A stretch of DNA of 62,146 nucleotides from contig CAYNST010000005.1 of NCBI GenBank assembly GCA_964399955.1, forward strand, positions 1-62,146, given 5' to 3'. Position 1 is the first letter of the stretch; each line of letters begins with the position of its first letter. The translations under genes were made by a program, and so were the position numbers. Shown here one piece after another: positions 52,841 through 61,962 of the stretch. The notes beneath the pieces were generated by a model that saw only the letters and a list, made by a program, of their open reading frames with translations, searched no databases and was not told the origin of the DNA. Source of the stretch: CAYNST01 sp964399955 (lineage in GTDB: Bacteria > Pseudomonadota > Gammaproteobacteria > Pseudomonadales > Cellvibrionaceae).

Positions 52841-55213
52841 TCAGTCGGCCAATACTTCTCCGTCTGGCTCCTGCCAAAAATCCGCAATAGCCTCACGCAA
52901 TGCTGCTTTGTCTGCACAGCCAAGCACCTGCCAACGCGCTGCCAGTAGCGCTGCATAATCGTGGCGTTTGAAGCGCGGGTCTACCAGCACCACTAACCCA
53001 CGGTCTGTTTCCGAACGAATAACGCGCCCCGCACTTTGTTGCACCCGGGTGAGCCCTGGGTACTGGAAGGCATACCGTTGGCCATCAAAGCCATGCTTGG
53101 CATAATAGTCACCTATCAATTTTTGCTGCACGCTGGGCTGTGGCATTCCTGTACCAATGATAATGGCGCCATGCAGTGCCTCGCCTCGGAAGTCGACACC
53201 TTCGGCGAACACGCCGCCTAAGATGGCAAATCCCAGCACCGGTTGATCGGACTCAAAAAAAGCGGCCAGAAAGGCTTTCTGCACCTCGGTGGTATTTTTT
53301 GCCGCTTGCTGCAAAGTGTTGACGTCGGCAAACGCGCTTGTAAAACCATCGTATGCCAACTGCAGGTATTCATAGGAAGGAAAAAACGCAAGATATTTAC
53401 CGGGCTTTTGCCGGTATATTTGCACCAGTAGTTCACGCAGCTCGACAACAGAGGCCTGTCGTTGCTGCCAGCGTGTATCTATGTAGTCTACCCGCAGAGT
53501 CAGCTGATTAGTGGCAGGGAAGGGTGACTCCACCTTCAGGTAGGATGCGTGCTGCAGCCCCAGAATCTGCTGGTAAAAGGCGCCCGGTGACAAAGTGGCA
53601 GAAAAAGCAACCGTGGCGCGCGCCCGCTGGTTGGCTTCTGCAAGAAAGGCGGCCGCGTCCATACAAAACAGAGACAGTTGTGCGTGCCTGTGTTTGCCTT
53701 CACCGGCCGATTGCCACAATGCCCTGTGGGTAGCTCCAAAATTCTGCAATGCGGTAAGAAACTGGTAAAATGGCCGGCGCTCAGCCTGGCCATCGGCAGC
53801 TTCCGCCTCGAACAGGACTTCGGCCCGTCGCTCTGCGGGCAGTTGCAGCCGCTCTGCCAGTTCATTGGTAAGTGCTGATAGACGTGGCGGGAGCTGGGTG
53901 GTCACTGGGGCCTGTTCACCGGCCCACTGCAGAAGCCGTTTCTTGAACTTGCCTAGCAGCCGCTTCCCCTCGGCGTCGTGAGATAACTGTTGGCGGGCAA
54001 AGTGGTCAAGGTCTGTTGTGCTCAGCCGGCCGGAATACATATCGCGGGCACGGGCAGGCAGGTTATGGGCCTCATCCACCAGCAATAGCCAAGCGCCGCC
54101 TCCGGCAAAATGCGACAACCTGATCATTGGGTGGTAATAGTAGTTGTAGTCGCCAATGACTACTGTACTCCACGGCACCAGGTGTTGTGACAGTGCAAAG
54201 GGGCACAACTGGAAGCGCTGAGATACGCATGCAAGTGCCTCCGGGGACAGGGCAAAAACTTTCAGGCAGGCTGCGCGGGCAGCGGGCAGACGGTCGTAAA
54301 AGCCGCGGGTGTAGCGGCAGACTCCTTGTTCGTCCAGCAGGCCCTCTGCTTCGGAATTGCGGCAAGGGCACAGTTTTTCGCGTGCGCTCAGGGTCAAATA
54401 ATCAGCCTGCAGGCCAGCCGCCTGCAGGGCTTCCATGGTTGTCTGCGCTTGGCGTTGCCCCGATGTTTTGGCGGACAAGAAAACAACCTGCTGTATCAAA
54501 GCCTCCCCCAGTGCTTTGGCGGCAGGAAACAATGTGCTGAGAGTCTTACCGGTGCCGGTTGGCGCCTCAATCAGCAAATGGTGAGTGGCTTGCACAGCAC
54601 GATAGAGTGTAGCGGCCAAGGTATATTGGCCGGCGCGGTAAAGCGGGTGGGGAAATGCCAGAGCCTGGGCGCTCTGCTGCGCTTGCAGGCGGCGTCGGGT
54701 AATCAGCTTGTACCACTCCAGGTAGTCTTGCAGTAGGTTAAAAGTGAAACGTTCCAGCTCATTGCAGCTTGCCGCCCGGGAGGCGGTCTCGATGCGCGAG
54801 CTGTGCACATCTGCAAGGCTCAGACGCAATTCGTAGGCGTGCAGATTGCCCGTCTCCTGAGCATGCAAATAGGCGTACACCTGAACCTGAGCCCAGAAGA
54901 GCTCCAATTTGTTGGCCGCCATCTGCGCCATGGGCAGGTAGGTGGATTTCAGCTCTTCTACGATAATGACTGGGCCGGATGGGTTCAGCAGATCCGCCCG
55001 CCCTTGCAGGGTAACGCTGTACCCTTGAACTGCCAAAGTTTGTTTGAGGGCGTACTCTTTTTTCCAGCTTGCATCTCGCGCCGCTTGGACGCGTTTGTGT
55101 ACGGCCAGCCCCTCCTGGTGCGTAGGGCCACCGGCGTCGGAAAACAAATCCCCACGCCGTGCGCTGAAATCCACCAGGTCTTTCACGCTTAACTGCAGCG
55201 CTTTATTGCTCAT
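52841..55213 (-). CDS. PD-(D/E)XK nuclease fused to a DinG-like FeS helicase
   Basis: Protein of 790 residues. The first 190 resemble a Cas4/RecB-type nuclease (IIVEELKSTYLPMA; AQVQVYAYL). The rest is a superfamily-2 XPD/DinG helicase: Walker A EAPTGTGKTLSTLF near residue 216, four Cys of the FeS domain (CPCRN, later CLKVF, ACVS, LCPF), DEAHNLPARARDMYS box, and C-terminal QSAGRVIRSETDRG. A 5'-3' DNA-repair role is expected. It overlaps the FAN1-like gene by 11 bases and follows it on the same strand, so both would respond to the LexA-type promoter. Confidence 0.9.
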   Translation of the reverse strand: MSNKALQLSVKDLVDFSARRGDLFSDAGGPTHQEGLAVHKRVQAARDASWKKEYALKQTLAVQGYSVTLQGRADLLNPSGPVIIVEELKSTYLPMAQMAANKLELFWAQVQVYAYLHAQETGNLHAYELRLSLADVHSSRIETASRAASCNELERFTFNLLQDYLEWYKLITRRRLQAQQSAQALAFPHPLYRAGQYTLAATLYRAVQATHHLLIEAPTGTGKTLSTLFPAAKALGEALIQQVVFLSAKTSGQRQAQTTMEALQAAGLQADYLTLSAREKLCPCRNSEAEGLLDEQGVCRYTRGFYDRLPAARAACLKVFALSPEALACVSQRFQLCPFALSQHLVPWSTVVIGDYNYYYHPMIRLSHFAGGGAWLLLVDEAHNLPARARDMYSGRLSTTDLDHFARQQLSHDAEGKRLLGKFKKRLLQWAGEQAPVTTQLPPRLSALTNELAERLQLPAERRAEVLFEAEAADGQAERRPFYQFLTALQNFGATHRALWQSAGEGKHRHAQLSLFCMDAAAFLAEANQRARATVAFSATLSPGAFYQQILGLQHASYLKVESPFPATNQLTLRVDYIDTRWQQRQASVVELRELLVQIYRQKPGKYLAFFPSYEYLQLAYDGFTSAFADVNTLQQAAKNTTEVQKAFLAAFFESDQPVLGFAILGGVFAEGVDFRGEALHGAIIIGTGMPQPSVQQKLIGDYYAKHGFDGQRYAFQYPGLTRVQQSAGRVIRSETDRGLVVLVDPRFKRHDYAALLAARWQVLGCADKAALREAIADFWQEPDGEVLAD

Positions 55214-56876
55214 GCCAAGTCACCTGCACTACTTTGTGGGCAATTCCACATTGACTGAAATAGTGCATCCATCGCTGCTGATTGGGCTGCAGGCGGTCAC
55301 CGGGCCCTTTCACCTCCAAGAGCTGATAGCCGCCTGTGCGAGGAAAGAATATCAAGTCGGGCAGGCCGGAGCGGTTGCTTCTGAGGTCTTGCCAAAAACG
55401 CCGAAAAACGCTGCGCCAGTCAGTGGCAGGAATTCTTTGCAGGGCGTAAACGATCACTGTCGGGGCAAGGTAATCCCAGGCCACAAAGGGGTTGGCAATA
55501 CCGTGTTTTTCCCGCCACAGCGTCAAGTACTTGTCTGTGTTATAGGGGATGGCATCCAGTGCCCGGTCCGCAGCTTGCCAGAGTGCCTGACGAGGCTTCA
55601 GGAAGTCATTTTCGTACAAATCGTGTGGTGCGGCCTGAAACGGGTGGGTGAAGGCACCCGGCACCGGCGCAAAGAGTAAATCCCAGTGATGCAGGGCGAA
55701 TAGGGTGCAGAACAGGTGGTTTTCTACCCAGTAACAGTCGCCGGCACCGGCCAGGTGCCGGGCGACGGCCAATTCGACTCGCTCTTCTGTGTAAGGCAGG
55801 CAAAGTGGCTCGCACGCGGGCTGGTAGGGCGTTGAAGCCCGCCTGGGTCGCTTGAGTTTTACGGCCAGTTTGTTGGCAAAACGTTCAGCAAACACCGCCT
55901 CTTCATCGCATAATGGCTGTTCAAGCATGGCCGCGCAAAGTGCAAAAGCCTGTTCAGGCTGTTGCTTTGCCAAAATGCGTACCTGGCGTTCTCGTGAGGG
56001 TGGCATGAAGCACGTTTGGTAGAGCACCATCGCATCCTGTAAGTAACCCTGGCGCTCCAGCTGACGCGCCAACTGCAGTTGCAGCCGCTGTAGCCGCCGG
56101 TTCAGCGTTTGGTCGTGGTCATTGGGCGGTGGCAATTGATGATACAGCGCCAGCATGGCATCTCTACCATCCGCCATGCATTGATCTGCGCCGTCAACCA
56201 GGCGGTAATAACAAAGGTGCTGTTCAACCTGTTCACGGCTCCTAAACAAACGTGCGTTGACGTCAATCGCGTAGTCTTCATAGCGGACATGCCCCAGATC
56301 ACGGGCGACAAAATCGCTCAGGTCCTGATGTAATCGACCAAAAAACAATAACTTGAAGGTATCAAACTGTGTGTCGCAGCAAAGTGTGTAGATACTGGTT
56401 TTTGGACGTTGCAGGTGGGCGCAAATCTCCGCCGGCAGTGATGCTAAAGCACGATCAAACTGTTGGCGTTTAAGCAATTTTAGCTCGGCAAGCCTGAAGC
56501 CTGCGCCTGTATAGCTCGCCAACTGTTGGAGCCACTCCGCCTTGCTGAACAACGGAAGCAGTTCTTGCAGGTTGTTTATCCCGCCGATGTGTATCAGCCC
56601 CGCCTGCTGTAACTGGTTGGCCGCGCAGCGGGTATCTGCGATTTCCTGATAAATAAGTTTATCTGCGCGGAACCTACAGCCCTTGCGCATCAACATGCGC
56701 ACCAACAGTTTTTGAGCGTCGTCGTCAATCTCAACGAAGGCGTTGTAAAAACCCCGTTCCTCTAGCGTCAGCAGGTCTGAGTAGATACTCACAACGTGGC
56801 TGATCAACACCCTGAAGTTTGTCAGGTAGTAATCCGGGGCCAGTACTATAGCTGCTTTGTGGCTTGCAAGGTGCAT
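55203..56876 (-). CDS. FAN1-like VRR-NUC nuclease
   Basis: Nuclease of 557 residues. The C-terminal VRR-NUC domain has SGLPDLIFF, YQLLEVKGPGDRLQPNQQRW and the conserved AWDYLAP segment upstream. The N-terminus (YYLTNFRVLISHV, LLTLEERGFYNAF) and the helical middle match the bacterial FAN1 family, structure-specific nucleases of interstrand cross-link repair. I prefer ATG 56876 over GTG 56903 because the latter touches the LexA-type box and would lie at or before the transcript start. It leads the operon with the helicase. Confidence 0.88.
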   Translation of the reverse strand: MHLASHKAAIVLAPDYYLTNFRVLISHVVSIYSDLLTLEERGFYNAFVEIDDDAQKLLVRMLMRKGCRFRADKLIYQEIADTRCAANQLQQAGLIHIGGINNLQELLPLFSKAEWLQQLASYTGAGFRLAELKLLKRQQFDRALASLPAEICAHLQRPKTSIYTLCCDTQFDTFKLLFFGRLHQDLSDFVARDLGHVRYEDYAIDVNARLFRSREQVEQHLCYYRLVDGADQCMADGRDAMLALYHQLPPPNDHDQTLNRRLQRLQLQLARQLERQGYLQDAMVLYQTCFMPPSRERQVRILAKQQPEQAFALCAAMLEQPLCDEEAVFAERFANKLAVKLKRPRRASTPYQPACEPLCLPYTEERVELAVARHLAGAGDCYWVENHLFCTLFALHHWDLLFAPVPGAFTHPFQAAPHDLYENDFLKPRQALWQAADRALDAIPYNTDKYLTLWREKHGIANPFVAWDYLAPTVIVYALQRIPATDWRSVFRRFWQDLRSNRSGLPDLIFFPRTGGYQLLEVKGPGDRLQPNQQRWMHYFSQCGIAHKVVQVTWHEQ

Positions 56877-56903
56877 CTGGTGACCGTGCCGATAGAGATC
56901 CAC

Positions 56904-56934
56904 AATTGTATATTTATACAGTTTTCCGAGTCAA
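56904..56934 (-). promoter_or_regulatory. SOS-type promoter with a LexA-like box
   Basis: The plus-strand core is TTGTATATTTATACAG (56906-56921). On the coding strand it reads CTGT-N8-ACAA, one base from the CTGT-N8-ACAG LexA consensus, with an AT-rich centre. A -35 TTGACT (plus 56929-56934) and a -10 TATACA (plus 56907-56912) are spaced 16 bases apart, and the box overlaps spacer and -10. The predicted transcript start near 56900 leaves a leader of about 24 bases to ATG 56876. Confidence 0.7.
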
Positions 56935-57011
56935 TGCTCGTGTTCCCGGCTGCGGCCAGGACAAGGGTAAGCAGGCCGCAGATAGTCCCCTTGGAATGGT
57001 AATTTGTCACA

Positions 57012-57040
57012 TTGCGCAAATGCAGGCTCCCTCTTATACT
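57012..57040 (+). promoter_or_regulatory. candidate sigma-70 promoter for the phytochrome-like kinase
   Basis: TTGCGC (57012-57017) and TATACT (57035-57040) are separated by 17 bases. This would give a leader of about 214 bases to ATG 57261. No other gene lies between. Confidence 0.4.
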
Positions 57041-57260
57041 GGCGTTCTAACTTCCGGTTGGTGCCACAAACAGCTCGGCGCTGGATAATTTGGCAAGCAT
57101 TAACTGAATAACGTGTTCATATAGCTAAAGTGTCATCCCAATAACTGTAACTGGCGCTAAAAACCGCTAGGCGACTGTTTGCAGCGGGTGTCCGCTGTTC
57201 GTATTTTGTTGTGCTCTTGGAGCAACATCAAGGCAAGTGGACAAAACCAGAAGGCCCAGT

Positions 57261-59972
57261 ATGATACAGGCAGGCACGGAAATGACATGCAACGGACCGT
57301 CGGCGTTAGCCACATTTGAAGCTGTCCAAGCTTACGGCTATTTGGTGGCATTGGTGCCGCGAACCGGGGCCGTGTGCGTGGCAAGCGCCAATATTGGCGA
57401 GCTGATCACTACAAACCTGCAGTTTGGCAGGAGTACGTTAAGCGATTTGGTGACAGACCCGGATGTTGTTTTGCGTGACATGGGCGAAATCTACGCCAGA
57501 CTCGAGCGCAGCAAACGCCGGCAAGCCTATAACATTCGCTTTCTGGACCATGTGATTGACAGCTCATTTAGGCTGCAGTGTAATTGTGTTGCCTATGCCA
57601 GCGGCGAACTGCTGGTACTGGAAATGGAGCCCGCCCGTAAATATCAGCCTGCCGACCGGTTCGAATCCGCCTCCCGATTTCACCTAAAGTACGCCATCCC
57701 CGATCTCAACCGCCTTGGGTCCGTAAAAGAGATGGTTGCGGAAATTGCTCGAGTTGTTAAGCAGATCACCGGTTTTGACCGGGTGGCGGTGTGCCGGTTT
57801 GATTCCAACTGCAATGCCGAGATTCTGGGAGAGAGCAAAGAGGCGCAGCTGGACTCCTTCCTGGGACTGCATTTCCCCTCTCAACTGTTACCCGAGCCCA
57901 CCCGCACTTTGCTAAGGGTGAACTGGATCCGCATGGTGGCAGATGTGGACAGTCGCTTTATTGACCTACTACCGGTAGCAGAACAAAGCGGCCGCAAGCC
58001 ACTTGATATGACGCAGTCCGTCCTGCGCGTGCCTGACGAGCTGCACAAGTTTCATCTGCGCCAGCTGGGGGTCAGGGCCTGCATGACCATATCCCTGATG
58101 CGCAACGATCAACTCTGGGGTCTGATCGCCTGCTATCACTACAAGCCTCACTACGTACCGCTCAACCTGCGACTCAATTGTGAAATTTTGGGGCAGCTTT
58201 ACAGCTGGCAGTTGGGTGCAAAGGAGGATGAACTGGCAAGCGCGCGGCGCCGCAGTCGATTGGACTTGGTTGATCAGATGGTTGACAGCTTCGCCGACAA
58301 AGAAAATCTGCTGGAAAACCTTGCATTGATTGGTCAACCTTTGCTCGAGCTCATGGACGCCAGCGGTTTTGCACTGATATCCGGCAGCAGTGTTGCTCAG
58401 ACCGGCGAGGTGCCAGAGGAGGACGCCCTGCGTAAACTTATTGCGCAGATGGTGGCCAGCAAATCTCAGGCTGCGGTGCAAAGCCATTGCCTGGCCGAAG
58501 ACTACCCAGATCAGGCGCATGATTCACTTGAGTTGTTGGCAGGTGCACTGATTGTACCGGTGATGAGTGAGCGCAACTACTACGCGGCATGGTTTCGCAA
58601 TCAGCAGCCGCAGGAAGTTAGCTGGGCTGGAAGAGACACCCGGGCTGTGCCCTGTGCTCACCACGAAGCGCCGGCACCTTTCAATCCTTGGCAGGCGCCA
58701 GGCGTGCAGCGCGCCGAACCCTGGACGGAAGACGACATCCGCATTGCCGAGCGTTTCAACCGCCTGTTTGTGCAACATGTGGTAGAGAAGAGAATCATAG
58801 CCGAGCGCAGGCTGCAGCAGCTACAGGCCCTGGATCAGGCCAAAGACCACTTCCTGGCCAGTGTTTCTCATGAGCTGCGCTCTCCCTTGAATACCATCAT
58901 GGGTTGGGCAGAGCTTGCGCTGTTCAAGCCGGACGACCACGACAAAGCCATTGAAGCCCTACACGTAATAAAGCGCGCGGCGAAAAATCAGGCTGATCTC
59001 ATCAATGACTTGCTCGACCTATCCCGCATAATATCCGGCAATCTCAAGCTCAATGTGCAGACGGTCAATATGGCCGAGCTGATTGAGCAGGCCTGCAAAA
59101 GCTTTGACGCCGCCAGTCGGGCAAAAGGCGTGCACTTGACTGCGTCAGCGGATATCTGGGACGGCCTGGTGATAGGGGACCCGGCTCGAATTAACCAGAT
59201 CCTTACCAACCTGTTGGGCAATGCACTGAAGTTTACGCCTTGCGGTGGCGATATCACTATCACCGGTTTCAGCGCAGACGGGCACTACGTTGTGACGGTT
59301 GAGGACACTGGCAAGGGTATAGCCGCCGACAGCATGCCGTACATCTTTGACCGGTTTTATCAACCTGACGAGTCCCACAGCAAGCAGGGTTTGGGGTTGG
59401 GGCTTTCAATTGTGAAAAGCCTGGTGGACATGCACAACGGTGATGTGCGTGGCCGGAGCGATGGCGAAGGCAAGGGGGCCTGCTTTACGGTGCGCCTGCC
59501 TGTGGCGCCGTTCGCCCCCCGCACAGTTGATGAGGAAATACTGGCAGCTACGTGCGGAGGTCTGGCCGACACAGAGGCAGCTTGCCGCCGACTAGCGGGC
59601 CTTCGCATATTGGTGGCCGAAGACGAACCTGATGCCCGCAAATTTGTGACTCTGACTCTGCGCAATCACGGTGGGTTGGTGACCTCTGTGCACGACGGCC
59701 AGCAGGCATGGCGTAGATTGAATGAGGTAGAGCAACCTTTTGATCTGTTGCTGTCCGATATCGGCATGCCTAAGCTGGACGGCTACTCACTGATTGCCAA
59801 GGTCCGCAGCTGTGAAGATGCACAAATTAACGGTATTCGCGCAGTCGCCCTCACGGCCTTTGCTTATGGCAGCGACCGGCTGCGTGCCATCAAAGAAGGG
59901 TTTGACGAGTTTGTGGCCAAACCTGTGGATTCAGAAGAGCTGATCTCGGTGCTGGAGCGTGTGAGCGCCTGA
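57261..59972 (+). CDS. phytochrome-like hybrid histidine kinase with receiver domain
   Basis: Sensor kinase of 903 residues in order PAS-GAF-PHY-HisKA-HATPase-receiver. An N-terminal Cys (residue 10) lies about where bacteriophytochromes attach biliverdin. The usual QPHG reads QAYG, and the GAF DIP-x-QAR motif reads LLPEPTR, so the pyrrole-contacting Asp is absent; the GAF His region (LHKFHLRQLGVRACM) remains. The kinase His is 537 in ASVSHELRSPLN, the ATPase has LLGNALKFTP and GLGLGLSIV, and the receiver phospho-acceptor is Asp833 (LLSDIGMPKLDG). AGAAGG six bases before ATG 57261 fixes the start. Confidence 0.88.
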   Translation: MIQAGTEMTCNGPSALATFEAVQAYGYLVALVPRTGAVCVASANIGELITTNLQFGRSTLSDLVTDPDVVLRDMGEIYARLERSKRRQAYNIRFLDHVIDSSFRLQCNCVAYASGELLVLEMEPARKYQPADRFESASRFHLKYAIPDLNRLGSVKEMVAEIARVVKQITGFDRVAVCRFDSNCNAEILGESKEAQLDSFLGLHFPSQLLPEPTRTLLRVNWIRMVADVDSRFIDLLPVAEQSGRKPLDMTQSVLRVPDELHKFHLRQLGVRACMTISLMRNDQLWGLIACYHYKPHYVPLNLRLNCEILGQLYSWQLGAKEDELASARRRSRLDLVDQMVDSFADKENLLENLALIGQPLLELMDASGFALISGSSVAQTGEVPEEDALRKLIAQMVASKSQAAVQSHCLAEDYPDQAHDSLELLAGALIVPVMSERNYYAAWFRNQQPQEVSWAGRDTRAVPCAHHEAPAPFNPWQAPGVQRAEPWTEDDIRIAERFNRLFVQHVVEKRIIAERRLQQLQALDQAKDHFLASVSHELRSPLNTIMGWAELALFKPDDHDKAIEALHVIKRAAKNQADLINDLLDLSRIISGNLKLNVQTVNMAELIEQACKSFDAASRAKGVHLTASADIWDGLVIGDPARINQILTNLLGNALKFTPCGGDITITGFSADGHYVVTVEDTGKGIAADSMPYIFDRFYQPDESHSKQGLGLGLSIVKSLVDMHNGDVRGRSDGEGKGACFTVRLPVAPFAPRTVDEEILAATCGGLADTEAACRRLAGLRILVAEDEPDARKFVTLTLRNHGGLVTSVHDGQQAWRRLNEVEQPFDLLLSDIGMPKLDGYSLIAKVRSCEDAQINGIRAVALTAFAYGSDRLRAIKEGFDEFVAKPVDSEELISVLERVSA

Positions 59973-60193
59973 CCGGGTTGAGTGGGAAGTGCACGCACAA
60001 AGTCCGTTTTTACAATGTTTTCTCGCCCAAGGGCTCTCCGGTGCTGGCCCGTACTTCCCGCCGGCCGTACTTGCGTCGTTTTTGCATGCGGAGCAAACTG
60101 GCACGGTCCATGCTAAATTCAGCCCTAATTGGCGGCCGTTCTGTCGCCACAGCGTGAACGGGGCAGCGTCCCTCTTTTGGTAGAGGCAAGATC

Positions 60194-60517
60194 ATGGGCT
60201 ACGGCGAATGGTTGATCAAACACTATCCGCATTTGCGGTATTTAACCGCCGCAGAGTTACAGCGGCTTATCGCAGGGGCCAAATGGCGCACTCGCTTAGC
60301 CCGCGTGTTGGCTTGTGCGCTTTGCATTGAAATTGTCTTCTATTGCGCGTTACACGCCCTCCGGCACTGGCAGTCGGGCTCCTGGTTACAGGAGTTTGCG
60401 ATACTGCTGGCCATCTTGGGAGCCGGGCTTTGGATGTGTGACCGCGCCCAGGCAGCCATCGTCAAAACGAAGCTTTCAATGATGGTTCGCAGCTCACCGG
60501 CACTCGCCGCCGTCTAA
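60194..60517 (+). CDS. small membrane protein of unknown function
   Basis: Protein of 107 residues with AGAGGCA at 60182-60188 ahead of the ATG. Two hydrophobic segments (about 35-55, VLACALCIEIVFYCALHAL, and about 66-84, FAILLAILGAGLWMC) suggest a membrane hairpin with charged ends. No family is recognised. It lies 221 bases after the phytochrome-like kinase and 98 before the HD-GYP gene, on the same strand. Confidence 0.6.
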   Translation: MGYGEWLIKHYPHLRYLTAAELQRLIAGAKWRTRLARVLACALCIEIVFYCALHALRHWQSGSWLQEFAILLAILGAGLWMCDRAQAAIVKTKLSMMVRSSPALAAV

Positions 60518-60615
60518 GCCCCCGCACTTCTCAGTATCCTCATACCGCTCGTCTGAAGCTCGGAAAATCCTCTGCGGCTGGGCTATTTTGGAAAGAACGC
60601 CGCCGTGAGTGACCT

Positions 60616-61962
60616 ATGGATACCTACGACCTGCAAACCCCCGACAGCTATGCTGTTCACTTGGCCGAACTCAATACCAGCAAAGGTGTAACCGCCAGTC
60701 GCGATATACTTAATACCGACGGTACTCTCCTGGTTGCCAAGGGGCACCCGATCAAAGCGGAAACGGTTCAGCGGTTGTTGAACCACAAGCTTACCCAGCC
60801 GCTTGAAACCTCCATCGATGTTGCTGATGCAATTAGCCCGCAACAGCTCTTTGATGACATCACCAGTATGTTGCGGGGGGACAAAGAGTGCCTTGCCATC
60901 CACCAGGCGCTGGATCTGGATGAGCAGCTACGCAAGCAGTGCCAGCTCTATGGCACCTTTCCCCTGGTGACCCAAAAGATGACTGTGCTGTCCTCCCGGT
61001 TGCCACACGAGTACGCCAAAGCCACATTCTGTGCCTGGTTTTGTCTGGTGCTGGCGGTTCAAATGGGCAACGACGGGCGGGGCGAGGCGTTTCTTGCCGG
61101 CTTGACTCACGACACCGGCTTGCTGCACATAGACCCGGCCATAGTTAACAAAACGGGGAGCTACACGCCCGAGGAGTGGCGGGCCCTCCAGAGCCATACT
61201 CTGGTGGCCGACATGTTTTTGTCTTTTGTAGACGGGTTGCCCAAAACCGTGCGCCGCGCGGTGCGAGAACACCATGAGCAGGCCGACGGCACGGGGTACC
61301 CTGCGGGGTTATTTGGCGACAAGCTCGGCAGCTTGGGGCAGATAGTGGCCATGGCGGACACCGTCTGGGGCATCTGCCGCAAGCCCCAAGGCCGCAAGAC
61401 GCAAACACTGGTGGATGTTGGCGTGATCATCAAACTGAATACCAGTCAACAGCCCGGCCCGGTGGATTCCGCGCTGTATCACCTGCTCAGGCCCATCAGT
61501 CACGCGGAGCGGCCACTACCGGTCGCGTCCCGGCAAAACGCCGGTCTTCCTTTGGATGAGCTGGGGCAAAAGCTCTGGTCAGACTTCCAACTGCTGATGC
61601 AGTTGCGGGGAATGCTAAGCGCCACTCATACAGATAAATTGGTGCGCAGTGCCAGCTTCAAGCTGGAGCGGTTGCTGTTTGTTGTTAACGGATCGGGCTT
61701 ATTGAGTGAATCCGTAACCCAATGGCTAAAAAGTACCAACGGCCCTGACTCTTTACTCAGCCAGCTCGATGTTTATGAGCTGTCACTGATGTACGGAGAA
61801 CTTCAATGGCAAATGGCTCAGTTGATTCGAACGCTGCAACAGGTTCTGCAGTTTGCCAGTGGGCTTGATGCGCAGGGCAAAACTGCGCTTCTCACTGTGT
61901 TGCACAGCCTGGGTGGTGTAGCTGACCAAGGGGATCATGACCGCTCCATCATGGCCATCTGA
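60616..61962 (+). CDS. HD-GYP cyclic-di-GMP phosphodiesterase-type protein
   Basis: Protein of 448 residues. The HD-GYP domain (about 135-275) has His165-Asp166 in LTHDTGLLH, SHTLVADMFL, and HHEQADGTGYP at 219-229, all key residues of the family. HD-GYP proteins hydrolyse c-di-GMP. The N-terminal 90 residues (ASRDILNTDGTLLVAKG) form the beta-rich module found before some HD domains. The last 170 residues are helical with no known domain. No membrane segment is seen. Position after the hybrid kinase suggests linked signalling. Confidence 0.88.
   Translation: MDTYDLQTPDSYAVHLAELNTSKGVTASRDILNTDGTLLVAKGHPIKAETVQRLLNHKLTQPLETSIDVADAISPQQLFDDITSMLRGDKECLAIHQALDLDEQLRKQCQLYGTFPLVTQKMTVLSSRLPHEYAKATFCAWFCLVLAVQMGNDGRGEAFLAGLTHDTGLLHIDPAIVNKTGSYTPEEWRALQSHTLVADMFLSFVDGLPKTVRRAVREHHEQADGTGYPAGLFGDKLGSLGQIVAMADTVWGICRKPQGRKTQTLVDVGVIIKLNTSQQPGPVDSALYHLLRPISHAERPLPVASRQNAGLPLDELGQKLWSDFQLLMQLRGMLSATHTDKLVRSASFKLERLLFVVNGSGLLSESVTQWLKSTNGPDSLLSQLDVYELSLMYGELQWQMAQLIRTLQQVLQFASGLDAQGKTALLTVLHSLGGVADQGDHDRSIMAI

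Noticed and set aside
56877..56903. GTG 56903 as the FAN1-like start
   Set aside because: It abuts the LexA-type box and -10 element, so it would lie at or before the predicted transcript start.
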